A stretch of DNA of 64,000 nucleotides from Salvia splendens (taxonomy: Eukaryota > Streptophyta > Magnoliopsida > Lamiales > Lamiaceae). The translations under genes were made by a program, and so were the position numbers. Position 1 is the first letter of the stretch. Every line of letters begins with the position of its first letter. The stretch spans positions 20,638,209 through 20,702,208 of the forward strand of contig NC_056033.1 in assembly GCF_004379255.2 (NCBI RefSeq). Reading direction: 5' to 3'. The notes beneath the pieces are model-generated. The model was given only the letters and a program-made list of their open reading frames with translations. It was not told where the DNA came from and ran no database searches. Of the stretch, positions 11,010 to 21,648 are shown in pieces.

Positions 11010-11276
11010 CTCTAGATCTGATAACTTTTCCACACTGGCCAGATGGGCTAATCCCCTTGACCTGGCACACGTCGGACACTTACAGAATTCCACAATCGCC
11101 TCTGCTACCTCCTCATCTGTCAACTCAAGTGTGTTCATTGCTTTGCACCAACCTGCTACCTCCTTATCAAAGGAATGGCTCAGTTTGGAATTATCAATAT
11201 GTTCCTGCATTAATTCAGTCTCAAGATATTCTTGGACCAGGGGGTTAATGATATCTACAGCATGAAGATTCTCCAC
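11010..11276 (-). pseudogene. Linker between protease and RT of the Athila-like element
   Basis: A frame starting MENLHAVDIINPLVQEYLE runs into RT. It matches the acidic linker that Athila-type polyproteins carry here and has no recognised catalytic motif. In the right-hand copy an extra G in a run near 33,970 breaks this frame. Confidence 0.5.
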
Positions 11277-11278
11277 AT

Positions 11279-11955
11279 CTAAAGATTTTTCATGGCCTCA
11301 TCAATGTTAAATGTGAATTTCTCCCCATGATAATCCTGACAAATGGTTCCATCAAAAACATCATTTATTGTCTTAGCTGTGCGTAGGAATGGTCTACCTA
11401 AAAGCACTCTGCTGGACTCAGCAGACTCATTTTCAATAATCCTAATCACATGGAAATTGGCTGGATACAAGAAATCATGCACCTTAACTATCGCATTTTC
11501 TAACACACCCTCTGGACTAATGCATGACCTATCCGCTAACTGGATCACCACTTTCGTGTCAACCATTCTTACACTTACCAACTTTTTGTAGATGGAAAAC
11601 GGTAAACATTTATCGAAGCTCCTAGGTCACACATAGCATGCTCAATTCTGATGTTCCCAATTGAAATGTGCAGAGTGAACATACATGGGTTAGTGCGTTT
11701 TGATGGCATCCTCCACTTCTGAATCACTGCTGAAACACTTTCTACGATCACTATTTTGCCATTGGGTTTAGTCTTCCCGGCGATGAATTCTTTGATGAAC
11801 TTGTTGAACAGAGGTAGCTTCAGAGCCTGTAGGAATGGTAAGTTGATTTCCAGCTTGCCGAAGATTTCCATGAAGTCTACTGGATCATCTTTCTTTTTTC
11901 TTACTTCATCTTTCTCCACTTCAATTCCTGGATCTAGGAAAAATGGGTCAGCCAT
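11279..11955 (-). pseudogene. Athila-like aspartic protease region (left copy)
   Basis: Two frames, 11,575-11,955 and 11,279-11,581, carry the typical order. First comes FGKLEINLPFLQALKL, then CDLGASINVY, whose D-L-G-A-S is the retropepsin active-site motif. After a frameshift near 11,580 follow VVIQLADRSCISPEGVLE and VLLGRPFLRTAKTI, the ILGRPFL-type flap end of the domain. The upstream low-complexity linker (11,973-12,215) belongs to the same polyprotein. Confidence 0.85.
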
Positions 11956-12446
11956 TCGGGGTACTGGTTTTCTTAAATCACCGCTCTGGATATCACCATC
12001 TGCTCTGGCTTCCCTTGTTTCCGTTTCTTTTGTCCCAGTGTCTTCCTTCTGACGGAGCAGATAATCTCCTTCTTTTTCACCTCAGTAGGTGTCCCTTCAT
12101 CCATCCTTATTGTAGGACCCTTGTACTCTCGTTCGGACCTAAGGGTGATTTGACTGATGTTAGCCCTATCTGGTGGCTTAACTGTGGCAGAGATTCTTCC
12201 TTCATTCCCACGCATTTTACTCAGGGAGGTGGCGATCTAGGATAATTGTTTCGCCAGCATGTCCATGGCTGCCTTGTGTTCCACCTGAGCGTCTTGAAGC
12301 TTATGTACCACATCATTGTTGGACTGCATATTATTCTGAAGGTGTTGCTGCGAACTGACCAAATCATTTACCATCTCATCGAGGCTCTTCGGTTGTCTGG
12401 AGCTCGACTGACTGGCACTCGGTCCTTGATGGTGGCTAGGTCCGTG

Positions 12447-13528
12447 TCATTGATTTGAATTGAAATTCCCTTGAGGCCCCTGATTGTTGTTGTACTGATT
12501 ACCTGACCCTTGATTCCCATGGTAATTGGGTTGAGGGTTTGAGTTATTGCCTTGGTAATTCCTCTGATGGGGTGGCACATAGGAATTCGTTGGATTGTTC
12601 TGATTCTTGTTCGCCCAGTTGGACTGGTTACACTGATTCCGGTTGCCCCAATTGATCTGTCCTTCCTGATTCCTTCCAGACCAGTTGGATTGATGTTCCG
12701 GTGGATTCGAATAGTTGGTATTCTGCTGCTGGGGTGGTGGATTCAGGTTACCTTCAGTCCATCTAAAGTTAGGGTGATCCCTCCATGGGGCATCCCTCTG
12801 TTTTCCTGAGTTCCAGCTTCCATCCAGATTCCAACTTCCTATTGAATTTTCCTGGGCTTGGAAATCTCCTTTCCCTGGTAGACCATAGTATGGTTGAGGT
12901 TGCAATTTCTCAGGACCTGGCACTTTCGCCTCTTCGGGTGGGGCAGGTTGATTACTTTTCTATATAGCACTCAAGAGTGCCTTGTCTAATCTGTCAATTC
13001 GGGCCTCCACCTTCTCGTCGCCTTGCTCTATGATTGAATTAGCTGATCCTCTTCTAAGAATGGCACGTGGCTGATCATACGCCTTCTTTGCATCAATCAG
13101 TCTTCCTAGAATCTCTCTGGTTTCGCTCACACGCTTCTTGGTGAAATTCTCCCCGCTCGAGGAGTTCATCAAATCCTTGGACTCTGGATCCACCCCTTCA
13201 TAGAAGATGTTGTAGACCTCTGCTTCGACCATTCGGTTGTTAGGCCATCCAAATGAGCATTGAGCGAGCCAATCTCCAGATCGTTATCAATTGTGTCTGC
13301 CATATCCCTTGTATTTTCTTCCTCTGTTTCTAAATTTGACTATGGTTCTTTCTTGATTGGCGAGGTCGGGTCCTCTTCACTTCCTGAACTCAACTGGAGG
13401 GGGTCAGCTGTTGTGAACCCTGATCTAGTGGTGACCGGGGCAAGTACTTCCTTAGGTTGCCAGCTGAACTGAGAGACTCTCCAATTGGGCGTATAATTCC
13501 AGCTCCCGAACTTTGAGCCTCTGCTCAT
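12447..13528 (-). pseudogene. Athila-like gag, internally deleted (left copy)
   Basis: Three pieces are seen. 13,340-13,528 is a leader peptide with APVTTRSGF. 12,960-13,232 is a capsid C-terminal part, EAEVYNIFYEGVDPESKDLM then KAYDQPRAILRR. 12,447-12,923 is an Asn/Gln/Trp-rich tail with repeats such as NWSGRNQ, NWGNRNQ and NWANKNQ. The N-terminal bulk of the capsid, expected between the first two pieces, is missing. No CCHC knuckle is visible. Confidence 0.75.
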
Positions 13529-13616
13529 AAACTGAAAACAAAAGGGAAAAGCAACAAATCAAAACTATATACACCAAACCACTCTAAACACAAACATAAA
13601 TAACGCCATCCATCTC

Positions 13617-13630
13617 TGGCAACAGCGCCA
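13617..13630 (-). promoter_or_regulatory. Primer binding site, tRNA-Asp type
   Basis: On the minus strand the sequence is TGGCGCTGTTGCCAGAG, two bases inside the 5' LTR end. It is close to the TGGCGCCGTTGCC site used by Athila and Tat elements, which pairs with the 3' end of tRNA-Asp. The right-hand copy is at 36,346-36,359. Confidence 0.8.
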
Positions 13631-14768
13631 TTTGAAGTAGCTGAAAAAAGAGTGTGTGCAAATGATATATCTCAATCCAATAGGTCCAGAGGATTCGCAA
13701 GATCACAGGGTTTAGGAGATCATGAATCTGTCAGAATTCGGTCGTTGGAGACACTTTTTCTGCTTCAAAAACCTCAACCCACTATACTATTGGCTAGTAT
13801 AGAGAAGTAAAGGATTGATCCCTCGAGGACGGATGTGTTAGCAAGCATTTAAAGGGTTTTGGGAGGGTTGGCTGCTGCCACACAAGTAGGTCGAGAATTT
13901 TAAACTACTGGGTCAAGAAAATTAAAAGCACTCAAGTACTAGACCTAAGAACAGGGGAACACAAATGCATTCATGATTCGAGACTTGAAATTAACTACGG
14001 AAGGGTTTTTCAAACTACCAGGTCAAGTAAAAGGTTTCCTAAAACGGTTAGACAAAGAACATGAAAAAGCAGTGGGACAGGTTTCTCGATTAAGCTACTA
14101 CGACAGATAAAGCTGCAAAAGCAAATAACAAACGGATCTGAATCTAACTACCAGTAATCTTCATCTTCTTTAGCAAGTTAACATGAACATGAATGAAACA
14201 GAGCGTCAAAAATAGAGCAAATTCAGATCGGATCTCAGACATTACGATTAAGAAGAAAACTATCATATCTAAGCTACCAGGTCGAGTAAATCGGAAGCAA
14301 CAGTAAAAATATCCATAACCATGCAGATCCACACCAATACGTATCAAATCCACAACTCCCAATCACAATTCCACTCCAGATCAACCTCATCAAACTCAAC
14401 CACATTCAGATCCATCTCCATCAACTTCGATTCAAACAATTCAACCACAAACCAACTCCGATTCAACAACCAAATGCGAAAAGCGTCCAAATCAGTAAAA
14501 TCCAACATCAATGCATCAAGACCAAAGTAAAACAGAAAATATAAACTTCCATAGTCACTGAAATAAGGTTCAAATGGAAATATCAGTCACCGAGCTTCTG
14601 GGAAGGAAGTTCACGGCGAGGCAAAATAACAGAAAAGCAAAAACAATTGTATCTCACCCTCGTGAGGACGGTGTTACACCACAGAAACTACCCTGAACCA
14701 CTAAGTTTGCCCAGAGTTACCCTATTGATGCCAAGTGTATGTGTGAAATGAGCTAACTAAAGTGAAAC

Positions 14769-17700
14769 TGTCACGACCGCACTTCCTAAGGATAGAAAGC
14801 ACGGTGGATCGCGACTAGTGGGGGAATTAAGAAGCGGGGAAGGAAAGGGGAAAACAATCAAGGGGTACGATATGTAGATCAAAAGATGAACTTTATTACC
14901 AAATTATAGTCTGAAATAACGAAGCAACAAAGTTCGTAGGAAAAATAGTCCAACAGAATAAAGATAACATCAGAGTTCTAAACTTGACGTAGCGGAAGCA
15001 TTTGAGAGTTAGCTACTACTATGTATGAAGACACAATAGCAACCGGAATGTTATTGAATATGGTCTCGGTCCAATGCTCAACATCCTCCGTCTCCCGTCC
15101 ACCGCTCAACCTGCACATAGGGAAAACATATGCAGGGGCTGAGTACTTGATGCACTCAGTGAACTCATGCCCAAAATACATTTTTTTTTTCATTAAGGTT
15201 ATGTCAAGCCATTGTTGAGTGAAACTCGGGTTTTACTTTAAAAAGGCCGAGAAACACTAAATCATTCCTTAAATAAAATAGTGCCTGCGCAGGCAAACAT
15301 CATCGTCATCCTCCATCATGTACCATATCTGAACAATCATGTGAAACGAGAATGTGGCCACAAACTCGATCCTTGGACCGGCCGACCACAAAGGATGGCT
15401 CACGCTCCCCATCAGTGCACTAGTCTGAGTAGGGACTCACTCCCTAGTCAGACCCGAATTCGTTAACCATCAAAGTCTAGTAGGACATTATCCTAGTAGA
15501 CAATCAGATAGGCAATTCAAAACATAAAATACGGCATAACATAACACTCAAACCACCCTTATCTCTCCATAAACATATCATTGCAAATAAAAGAGTTTAA
15601 GTAATAGAGCCCACCTCAATAGCTTAGAGTTTTCCTTAAGTAGCTTCTCGTTCCGACTTTAGCGGGCGTGCGAACCACCTTTTCGGAAAATACATAAAGT
15701 ACTCATCAATCTCGGTAACGAAGACATTTTAGAATGCATGCACTCTAATTAAAATCTTGTAATTCATTTTCTCGGTTTTCGTGCATTTTCGATTATTCGG
15801 CGGCCGCCTAAGGCGTTGCTTGCGACGCCGGCCGGCCGCTTACGCTCGTTCTTTTCTCCGTTGGCTCCTCGTATTTTCCATGACGTCGAAAATAAATTTC
15901 TTAAAATTTATTTAAGCGCATAATTAAATTATCGCAACTATTTCTCTTCGAAATTATTTTATCTCGGACTTGAGATATAATTATTCATGCCTCAAAATAT
16001 TTCGGAACTAATTAAATAATTCGTCACAAATAATTATCGACCCAAGACTTAATTAATTGGGCCCTCACCTTTATACTTCCACTTAATATAATAAGCCCCA
16101 TAGAATAAAATAAAAGAGGGCCCAACTTTGAAACTAACTCCAATTAAGTTATAAGGCCCAAATCTTTTTTTTAAAACAAAAGTGGCCCAAACTTCTTCTT
16201 CTTTCCCACCATACCCCCACGCCTCTCTCTCTCTTCCTCCTTCTTCTTTCTCTTTTCTTCCTCTTCTTCTCTAACTCTCGATGAAAATGCAGTCGACGAA
16301 AGGAAAAGAAAACAGAAGCTCCCTCTCAAATCTCGTCGCCTCTCCATCGCGTTCTCCTTCTTCACGACGTCAACCGCCGTCGGAGTGAGGAGGTCCCAGC
16401 CGTCGCCACGCTGTCGCTGCCTGCTCCCGTGCGGTCGCCGGCCGCTGCTGCTGCTCGCCGGAGTCGCCATCCCTGCTGTTCGCCGGGAGGCGCTGCTGTT
16501 GGTGGCCGTCGCTCACTAGAGTCGCCGGACAAAAACCGCTGCTGTCGCAGAGAGGTCCAGCTGCCGGAGCAACCACCCCCTGCTGTCACCGCCGCCCCGA
16601 ACCGACACCGTGCAGCCCCGAACAGCCCCGAAACGTCCCGAAAGCTAAGTTCTTGTACTCAAATTATGTTCTTTTCGCATTCGATAAGTACGGTGATGTT
16701 CGATTAGTTTTAATTAGTTTAATTGTTGAATTCCTTGTTTGGTTTATGCGATGCAAATGTTATGAACAAATGCTAAAGTTCATGATTCAGAAAAAAAAGG
16801 GAAGAATTATACCTTCCGACGTAAACTTGGGTGTTGGAACAAAATGGAAGCCACTTTTTCTTCCGCCCCTTCTCTCGGCTCTCTCTCGGTTATCTCTCTC
16901 TCAAAATCCTTTTTTTTCTTTCTTGAAGTGTTGAATTAGAAGAGTAGGGTAAAGATAAATAAGTTTTAATCTTGGGTGACTCTTGATTTTTGTAGAGTTA
17001 ATTGAGGGAAATGGAAGGTGAAGAAGGTGGAAATGGAGGGTCTCCACTTGGATGAAACCGTCGACCATGAAGAGAAGAAGGAGGAGAAAGGCTCTTGGGC
17101 TTGCTCCCATTTTGGAAAGGGAATTGGGCTCCCATTTGATTTAATTGATTTTGGGCTTATTTAGTTGCAAACCCAATTTGTATATTATTTAATTGTTAGG
17201 CTTTTGATTGTTATGGCCCAAAGCCATTTATATAAACATTTAGACTCTCATTTTAATTTGAGAAGCCTATATATATATATATAGGGTAGTGTTAAACTCC
17301 TTTTTCTCCCCTTAGATTTAAGTTCCTTCTTAATCTGGACCGTTAGATCTCATTCATCAACGGTCCAGATGATCTGCATTATTACACTATAATGGTGCAT
17401 TATTAGTCGGTGTGCATTATTCAACTGAAAATCTGCATTATTACACTATAAACGGTGCATTATTAGTCGGTGTGCATTATTTAACTGAAAATCTGCATTA
17501 TTAAATGACACGTGACATCAATCTAATCGTCGGATGACAAAATCGTGGGGCTGAGATCAAGAAGGAAATAGAAGAAAATATGAAAAAGGATTTGAATACA
17601 ATCCTATATATATATATATATATATATACTTTATATTCTCATTTCTCTTTCTCAATAATTAAAATTCACGGAAACTTTAATTAATTCATTATCTTATCTT

Positions 17701-17818
17701 CACAACGATTAAAATCGTCCAACACAACCACTTATATTTGGTGTTGTTCCAAATATAAATTCCTCGAGCGTTCCTCGATTTATGCGCGCCAAGCATTATA
17801 AAAAGTACGGGCGTTACA
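14769..17818 (-). mobile_element. Solo LTR, Tekay-like Gypsy (left copy)
   Basis: A 3,050-bp block runs from TGTCACGACC to GGGCGTTACA on the plus strand, so the minus strand starts TGTAACGCCC and ends CGTGACA. Near 15,121-15,180 the minus strand contains CATCAAGTACTCAGCCCCTG followed by CATATGTTTTCCC, a stretch I associate with LTRs of Tekay/Del chromoviruses. No internal domain or second LTR is present. I see no clear 5-bp target duplication (left GAAAC, right TTTAA), which suggests unequal recombination or end erosion. A GC-rich pocket at 16,370-16,650 gives spurious ORFs. Confidence 0.6.
17268..17628. mobile_element. MITE-like element in a TA-dinucleotide tract (left copy)
   Basis: The ends are similar inverted sequences, ATATATAGGGTAGTGTT on the left and ATATATAGGATTGTATTC as the complement of the right end, both flanked by (TA)n. 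Inside are a perfect 12-bp inverted repeat ATCTGGACCGTT / AACGGTCCAGAT (17,333-17,344 and 17,359-17,370) and a ~60-bp unit (ATCTGCATTATTACACTATA...) repeated twice plus a partial third. There is no ORF. Confidence 0.55.
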
Positions 17819-18116
17819 TTTAAGGAGTATGTGGAGCTGGTGTCGAATGATGATCCTCTTCAAGATAGTTACCCCTTTTATAGTTGAGGCTCAGATCCCT
17901 AGGGCTTCTTTTTTATGATTTGTCCCTTTTGCCCTTGAAATAGGATCTTTTAGAACTGGTCCTTGTTTCACTTTTGCTCCTTTTTCTCTGCCCCGGGTAA
18001 TTTGTATGCATTTCCTAGGTCTGACAGATTTTTCACGCATCTGAACTTACACACACCTATTAGTTCACTGAATTATAGAATTTAACCCCATAACCATGCA
18101 TGAATGAGCCTTATCA

Positions 18117-18385
18117 ATGAACACCTTATTTTGGGTTCTAATCACTTTGGCCAAAATTTCGTCACCTGTCCAAAGCCTATATTATAACTAGGGGTGGTTA
18201 TTCGGTCGGTTCGGTTAATAACCGAACCGACTCCAAAATTTTATCAAAAAACTAACCGAAACTGACCTGATCTCAAGTTCAGTTACTTAATTAACCGACT
18301 CGGTTAGAACCGGTCGGTTATCGGTTATAACTGAACTAACCGAATTGAAATTAAAATTGTTTATGGTTTTTAACTTTCCATCTAC

Positions 18386-18425
<40 letters not shown>

Positions 18426-19355
18426 TATTATTATATTTTCTATTTACAAGCAATACCTAATTGTTTAGGCACTTTAAAATACTTAAACTTTAAAATCTAA
18501 AATTTAAAAACTTATCTCCAATATTAAGTGAGGAGTTATCCTATTTTAAAATAGTAGTAATGCTTAAGCAATAAAACTTTATTGACTTTGAGAGATCTTA
18601 TTTTTAAAATAATGTTTAGACTTTAGACACTTTATTGACATTGCAATATGAGACTTTGACAAAATTTGAAAGTAAATTACAATTTCTTCTTTTGTTACAA
18701 AGTTTGAAAGTAAAGTATTAATTAAAAATATAATTAAAATTAAATTGAAACCTACTCGGAGCAATAACGATGCCTAAAACGATGCCTAAACCTCTTTGAA
18801 AATGCCTAAACCTCTTTGAAACCATGCTTTCTTTGGTTTATTTCCTCAGTCGAGTCGACACTGAACAACATTTTTAAATGAATAAATAAGGAAGATATGT
18901 TTGTTTTCCTTTAATAGAATCCAATTTTGACGGTGCATAAAAGAAACCGTTTAAAAATGTTGACCAGTCAAAGCTTACATAGCTCTTAAACAACAATGAC
19001 TTGAATCTAAATCATATGCTATTCAATCTCAGACATAATAAATATAAATGCTACAGAAATACACACATTCCTCTCTCTTTCTTCCTCTTTACTACCCAAT
19101 CCAAATTATTTGAGGTATTTCTTTTTAAAAAAATGATGCTTAAAAGTCACGTGAAGAGAATAGATTAGAAAATAGAGTAAAGTATAAAAGTAAATAAAGT
19201 TTTTTATAAAAAAAAAATGATTCAAATAACTTGTGATAATAGAGAGGAGTGAGCTGGAGCTAATCAGTATTCCTCAGTGGGAAGTCGTACATTTGCCTCC
19301 TCATCCCACTTTAAATTTCGTTACTTATAGTCTCATCTGGTTCAGCTCAACCACA
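18117..19355. other. Intergenic DNA with palindrome and ATT microsatellite
   Basis: There is no gene. A 25-bp palindrome, TCGGTTCGGTTA with its complement around one base, lies at 18,206-18,230 next to AGGGGTGG, a terminus-like motif of some hAT elements, although no second end is found. An (ATT)n microsatellite runs 18,387-18,436, and its length differs in the other copy. A short repeat of GATGCCTAAA lies at 18,765-18,820, with one unit fewer in the right-hand copy. Confidence 0.7.
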
Positions 19356-19602
19356 ATGAGCCCAATGCTTCTTCACACCAACACCACCTCTTGCGACATC
19401 TTGGCCGGCTCTTAACCACTTAACCAGGATCCCTATCATCGACCCCAAATTCAACTGCCAAATGTACGATTCCAACTACCTCAAGTATCGATGGCAACCC
19501 CTCAACTGCCAAATCCCAGCTTCAACAGACCGGGGTATGAGGGGAAAGACCCTCGTGTTTGCGGGGAGGAACAAGTGGCAATCACTGATTTTCATGGCAT
19601 GA
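19356..19602 (+). pseudogene. TBL: TRICHOME BIREFRINGENCE-LIKE relic (left copy)
   Basis: The plus strand reads SCDILAGS, then after a stop and frameshift PIIDPKFNCQMYDSNYLKYR and WQPLNCQIP, then GKTLVFAGRNKWQSLIFM. These match in order the start of plant TBL/PMR5-type wall O-acetyltransferases. In that family the last part contains the catalytic GDSL Ser motif (F-V-G-D-S-L); here FAGRNKW lacks D-S-L, so activity is lost. The catalytic DxxH end of the family is absent. It lies tail-to-tail with the XH exons of the FDM-like gene. The right-hand copy is at 42,078-42,324. Confidence 0.75.
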
Positions 19603-20033
19603 TTGCGGCGGATGTGGTCGCCAAGACATTCTTGTGACAATTTAGATACATGTTTATAAACTTATTCAACTGGTTCAAAGATAAAGTTGGCAAATATGGG
19701 TAATCCGGTTAGGAGGAGCAAAGGATAGTTCCATTTGGGCAGAATATACTGAATGGTTATCAAATTACAATGGGTCAAAGTTATGTCACAATGGATGACA
19801 AAGAAAACAAAAGTCTGGCATTAAAGAGAACAAAAGATTAGCCTTACCTTCTGGTTAAGAACAGTGTCAATTAGAATTACCGATAACTTTTGGCATCAAG
19901 TTTGGAAGCATTATCCTATATGTATAGCATAGACACAAGAACTTCAATTTTCCTGCAATAGCAATATACAGAGGACAAAATTAAGAACCAGAACATGCAA
20001 GGAAATCAATAATAAATTGCAGCTAAAAAACCT
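19603..20033. other. Spacer between the TBL relic and the XH exons
   Basis: About 430 bp of moderately AT-rich DNA with no gene that I recognise. It probably includes the 3' UTR of the minus-strand FDM-like gene. Confidence 0.5.
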
Positions 20034-20253
20034 TCAATTCCTTCGGCGTTTTGGTTTGTGGAGCTTCCATTGTTTAATCAACTGTGCAATTCCCTCTTTG
20101 AGCATAGCCCTCCTCTGTTCACTGGTATTCCACAACTCTGGTACTGGATACCTACCGCTTGGATTGTACTCATTCAAAGCCTTCGTCACTACATTGTAGA
20201 CCAAGTTCATCTTTTAGCTCTTTCAGATTGTCGTCATTTTCATCAAGTACCTC
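20034..20253 (-). pseudogene. Last exon of the FDM/IDN2-like gene, XH domain end (left copy)
   Basis: The exon opens after an AG acceptor with [17 protein letters not shown]. After a one-base change of frame near 20,200 it continues [20 protein letters not shown] and ends [12 protein letters not shown] before TGA at 20,034. This is the end of the XH domain. Here it is cut off from the rest of the gene: sequence left of the gap contains only two exons. See the full locus at 42,756-54,371. Confidence 0.8.
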
Positions 20254-20696
20254 CTAACAAGTGAGCAAAAAATGAGTCATACATAGAATGATACGGAAAA
20301 GACAGCTTTCTTGAATAACAAAAAATATAAAACAAGCATCTGTTATATTGGATACATAATTTTACTTTAGTTAAGCATTTGGGGAGCATCACACCTCAGT
20401 TGGAGTTCACGATAATGTTTTATTCTAACAATTCCGAAGAGAAAACAGAATAGCAAAATACTGCTAAGATGTGTGTGTGTGCATATAGTGAGATTTTTAT
20501 CATAATCAATCAATCAATTACACTTGCTAATATGCAAAAAAAGATTTTGAGATCTGTACAGTATACGTTTAGTTCAAACTTCTCGATGACCCAGATGTAA
20601 AGCTTGTCCACTTAAGTGCAGGCTTGATAGATCTCATCAAGCAGTAAAAAAAGGAGAGCACAAACTAGTGATGCAACATTGCTTAAAAAAGCATAC

Positions 20697-20887
20697 CTTG
20701 GGCTTTCCTCCTTCCAGTGTTACTTTATATGGATGCCAACTTGAATCTCTAAGGTGATCTTCCCACAAGGAAACAAGTTCCTGTGCTTTTTCTGCATCTA
20801 TTTCATCTTCATGAGATTTATAAATGGTTTCTCATCCAGATCCCCCATCCTCTTCACACAAATGTTGGCACGGCCACCTTTTATACC
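20697..20887 (-). pseudogene. XH-domain exon of the FDM/IDN2-like gene (left copy)
   Basis: The exon has an AG acceptor and a GTATGC donor. It codes GRANICVKRMGDLDEKPF, then after a one-base shift EIDAEKAQELVSLWEDHL and SSWHPYKVTLEGGKP. It is identical in frame structure to 43,418-43,608. The frameshift is therefore shared by both copies and is not an error private to one of them. Confidence 0.8.
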
Positions 20888-21633
20888 CTATACATGATTT
20901 AAGTTACCCAGTTAGATTCGAGATATATATTCACCCAAACCACTATAATTGAAGCAACAAAAGCTTGTTTATTTTGCATTTGTCATGATGCTTCAACAAT
21001 TTAACATCAATGTTTACCGATTCAAGTATAACAAATTTTTTGCAACCTTGGAGTTAGACATGTGAATGATCCACAACAAACATTAGAAGAGAATATCTAT
21101 TGACATTTCCCCATGGTAATAATTCTTCCCAAAACATTTTTACATACTTGAAAGTAAGAAAAAGAAAGAACTGTCAAGAAAGGACTGCCCAAATGTCCAG
21201 GAACTATAACGCTAAGAGACTCAATATTTAGTCACCAAAGTGTTTTACTGATAATCTAAATTTGAACTTTAAATCTAGCTCCTTAAACATGCCTAATCAT
21301 GGTTAGGTGTGTAAAGATAGAACAAGCCAGTTACAGAAGGCTGGTATTAGGAATATGTTGTCTTACACAACAACAAAAAGAATGTTACCTCCGTCCAGAA
21401 AAAATAGTCATGGTAGGTTTTAATGCAAATTTGGTAAAGTAAAAGAGATCAAAAGAAAAATTAGTTGAAAATGAAACCCACGTCATTAGAAAAAGAAACT
21501 TGTCATAGATAGAGACTAATTTTGGTTGCCAGACCAAAATGGAAAAATGTGACTATCTTTCGAAGATGGAGGTAGTACTATTTTCTTACAAATTAGAAAA
21601 TGCATTCTCTAAGAGAAAAAGGAAAGGAATCTG
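20888..21633. other. Intron sequence of the FDM/IDN2-like gene up to the gap
   Basis: Non-coding, AT-rich, and matching 43,609-44,354. It ends at the N gap, whereas the other copy runs on into the TRIM pair and the hAT element. Confidence 0.7.
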
Positions 21634-21648
21634 NNNNNNNNNNNNNNN
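21634..21648. other. Assembly gap (15 N)
   Basis: The run of 15 N coincides with the end of the left copy. Sequence on its right is not the continuation of the left copy but the upstream part of the right copy. Confidence 0.99.

Larger units (their letters stand above)
332..18116 (-). mobile_element. Athila-like Ty3/Gypsy retrotransposon, decayed, with nested insertions (left copy)
   Basis: Read on the minus strand the order is 5' LTR (13,633-18,116, interrupted), primer binding site (13,617-13,630), gag, aspartic protease, reverse transcriptase, RNase H, integrase, an extra env-like ORF, a long 3' UTR, a polypurine tract and the 3' LTR (332-908 visible). An env-position ORF downstream of pol and a tRNA-Asp-like binding site TGGCGCTGTTGCC are hallmarks of the Athila lineage. 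All reading frames are broken. Insertions: an opposite-strand LTR (1-331), a Gypsy fragment (about 5,577-8,838) and a solo LTR (14,769-17,818). Confidence 0.85.
13633..18116 (-). repeat. 5' LTR of the Athila-like element, split by a solo LTR (left copy)
   Basis: The LTR consists of 13,633-14,768 and 17,819-18,116 (about 1,434 bp together). The outer end is TGATAAGG and the inner end CTACTTCA on the minus strand. The 3' portion matches the 3' LTR at 332-908. Flanking bases on the right begin ATGAA; the matching target duplication on the left is outside the window. Confidence 0.8.
1..21633. repeat. Left copy of a ~21.6 kb direct duplication
   Basis: This whole stretch recurs at 22,725-44,354 in the same orientation. 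The offset drifts only between about 22,711 and 22,732, so the copies differ by scattered substitutions and short indels. The shared content includes every nested transposon, the TBL relic and the two XH exons. The copy ends exactly at the N gap, whereas its partner continues into unique sequence. That is what an unmerged contig end or second haplotype would look like. A real tandem duplication is not excluded. Confidence 0.93.

Noticed and set aside
12552..12809. Hydrophobic plus-strand ORF resembling membrane segments
   Set aside because: It is antisense to the Asn/Gln-rich gag tail; its composition follows from that repeat.
16171..16589. GC-rich Gly/Ala/Arg ORFs in the solo LTR
   Set aside because: They occur on several frames of a GC-rich pocket, change between the two copies through indels, and lie in an LTR.
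20034..20887. A second, independent FDM-like gene
   Set aside because: Only two exons are present up to the gap, and they are identical in structure to those of the complete locus; most likely the same exons seen twice.
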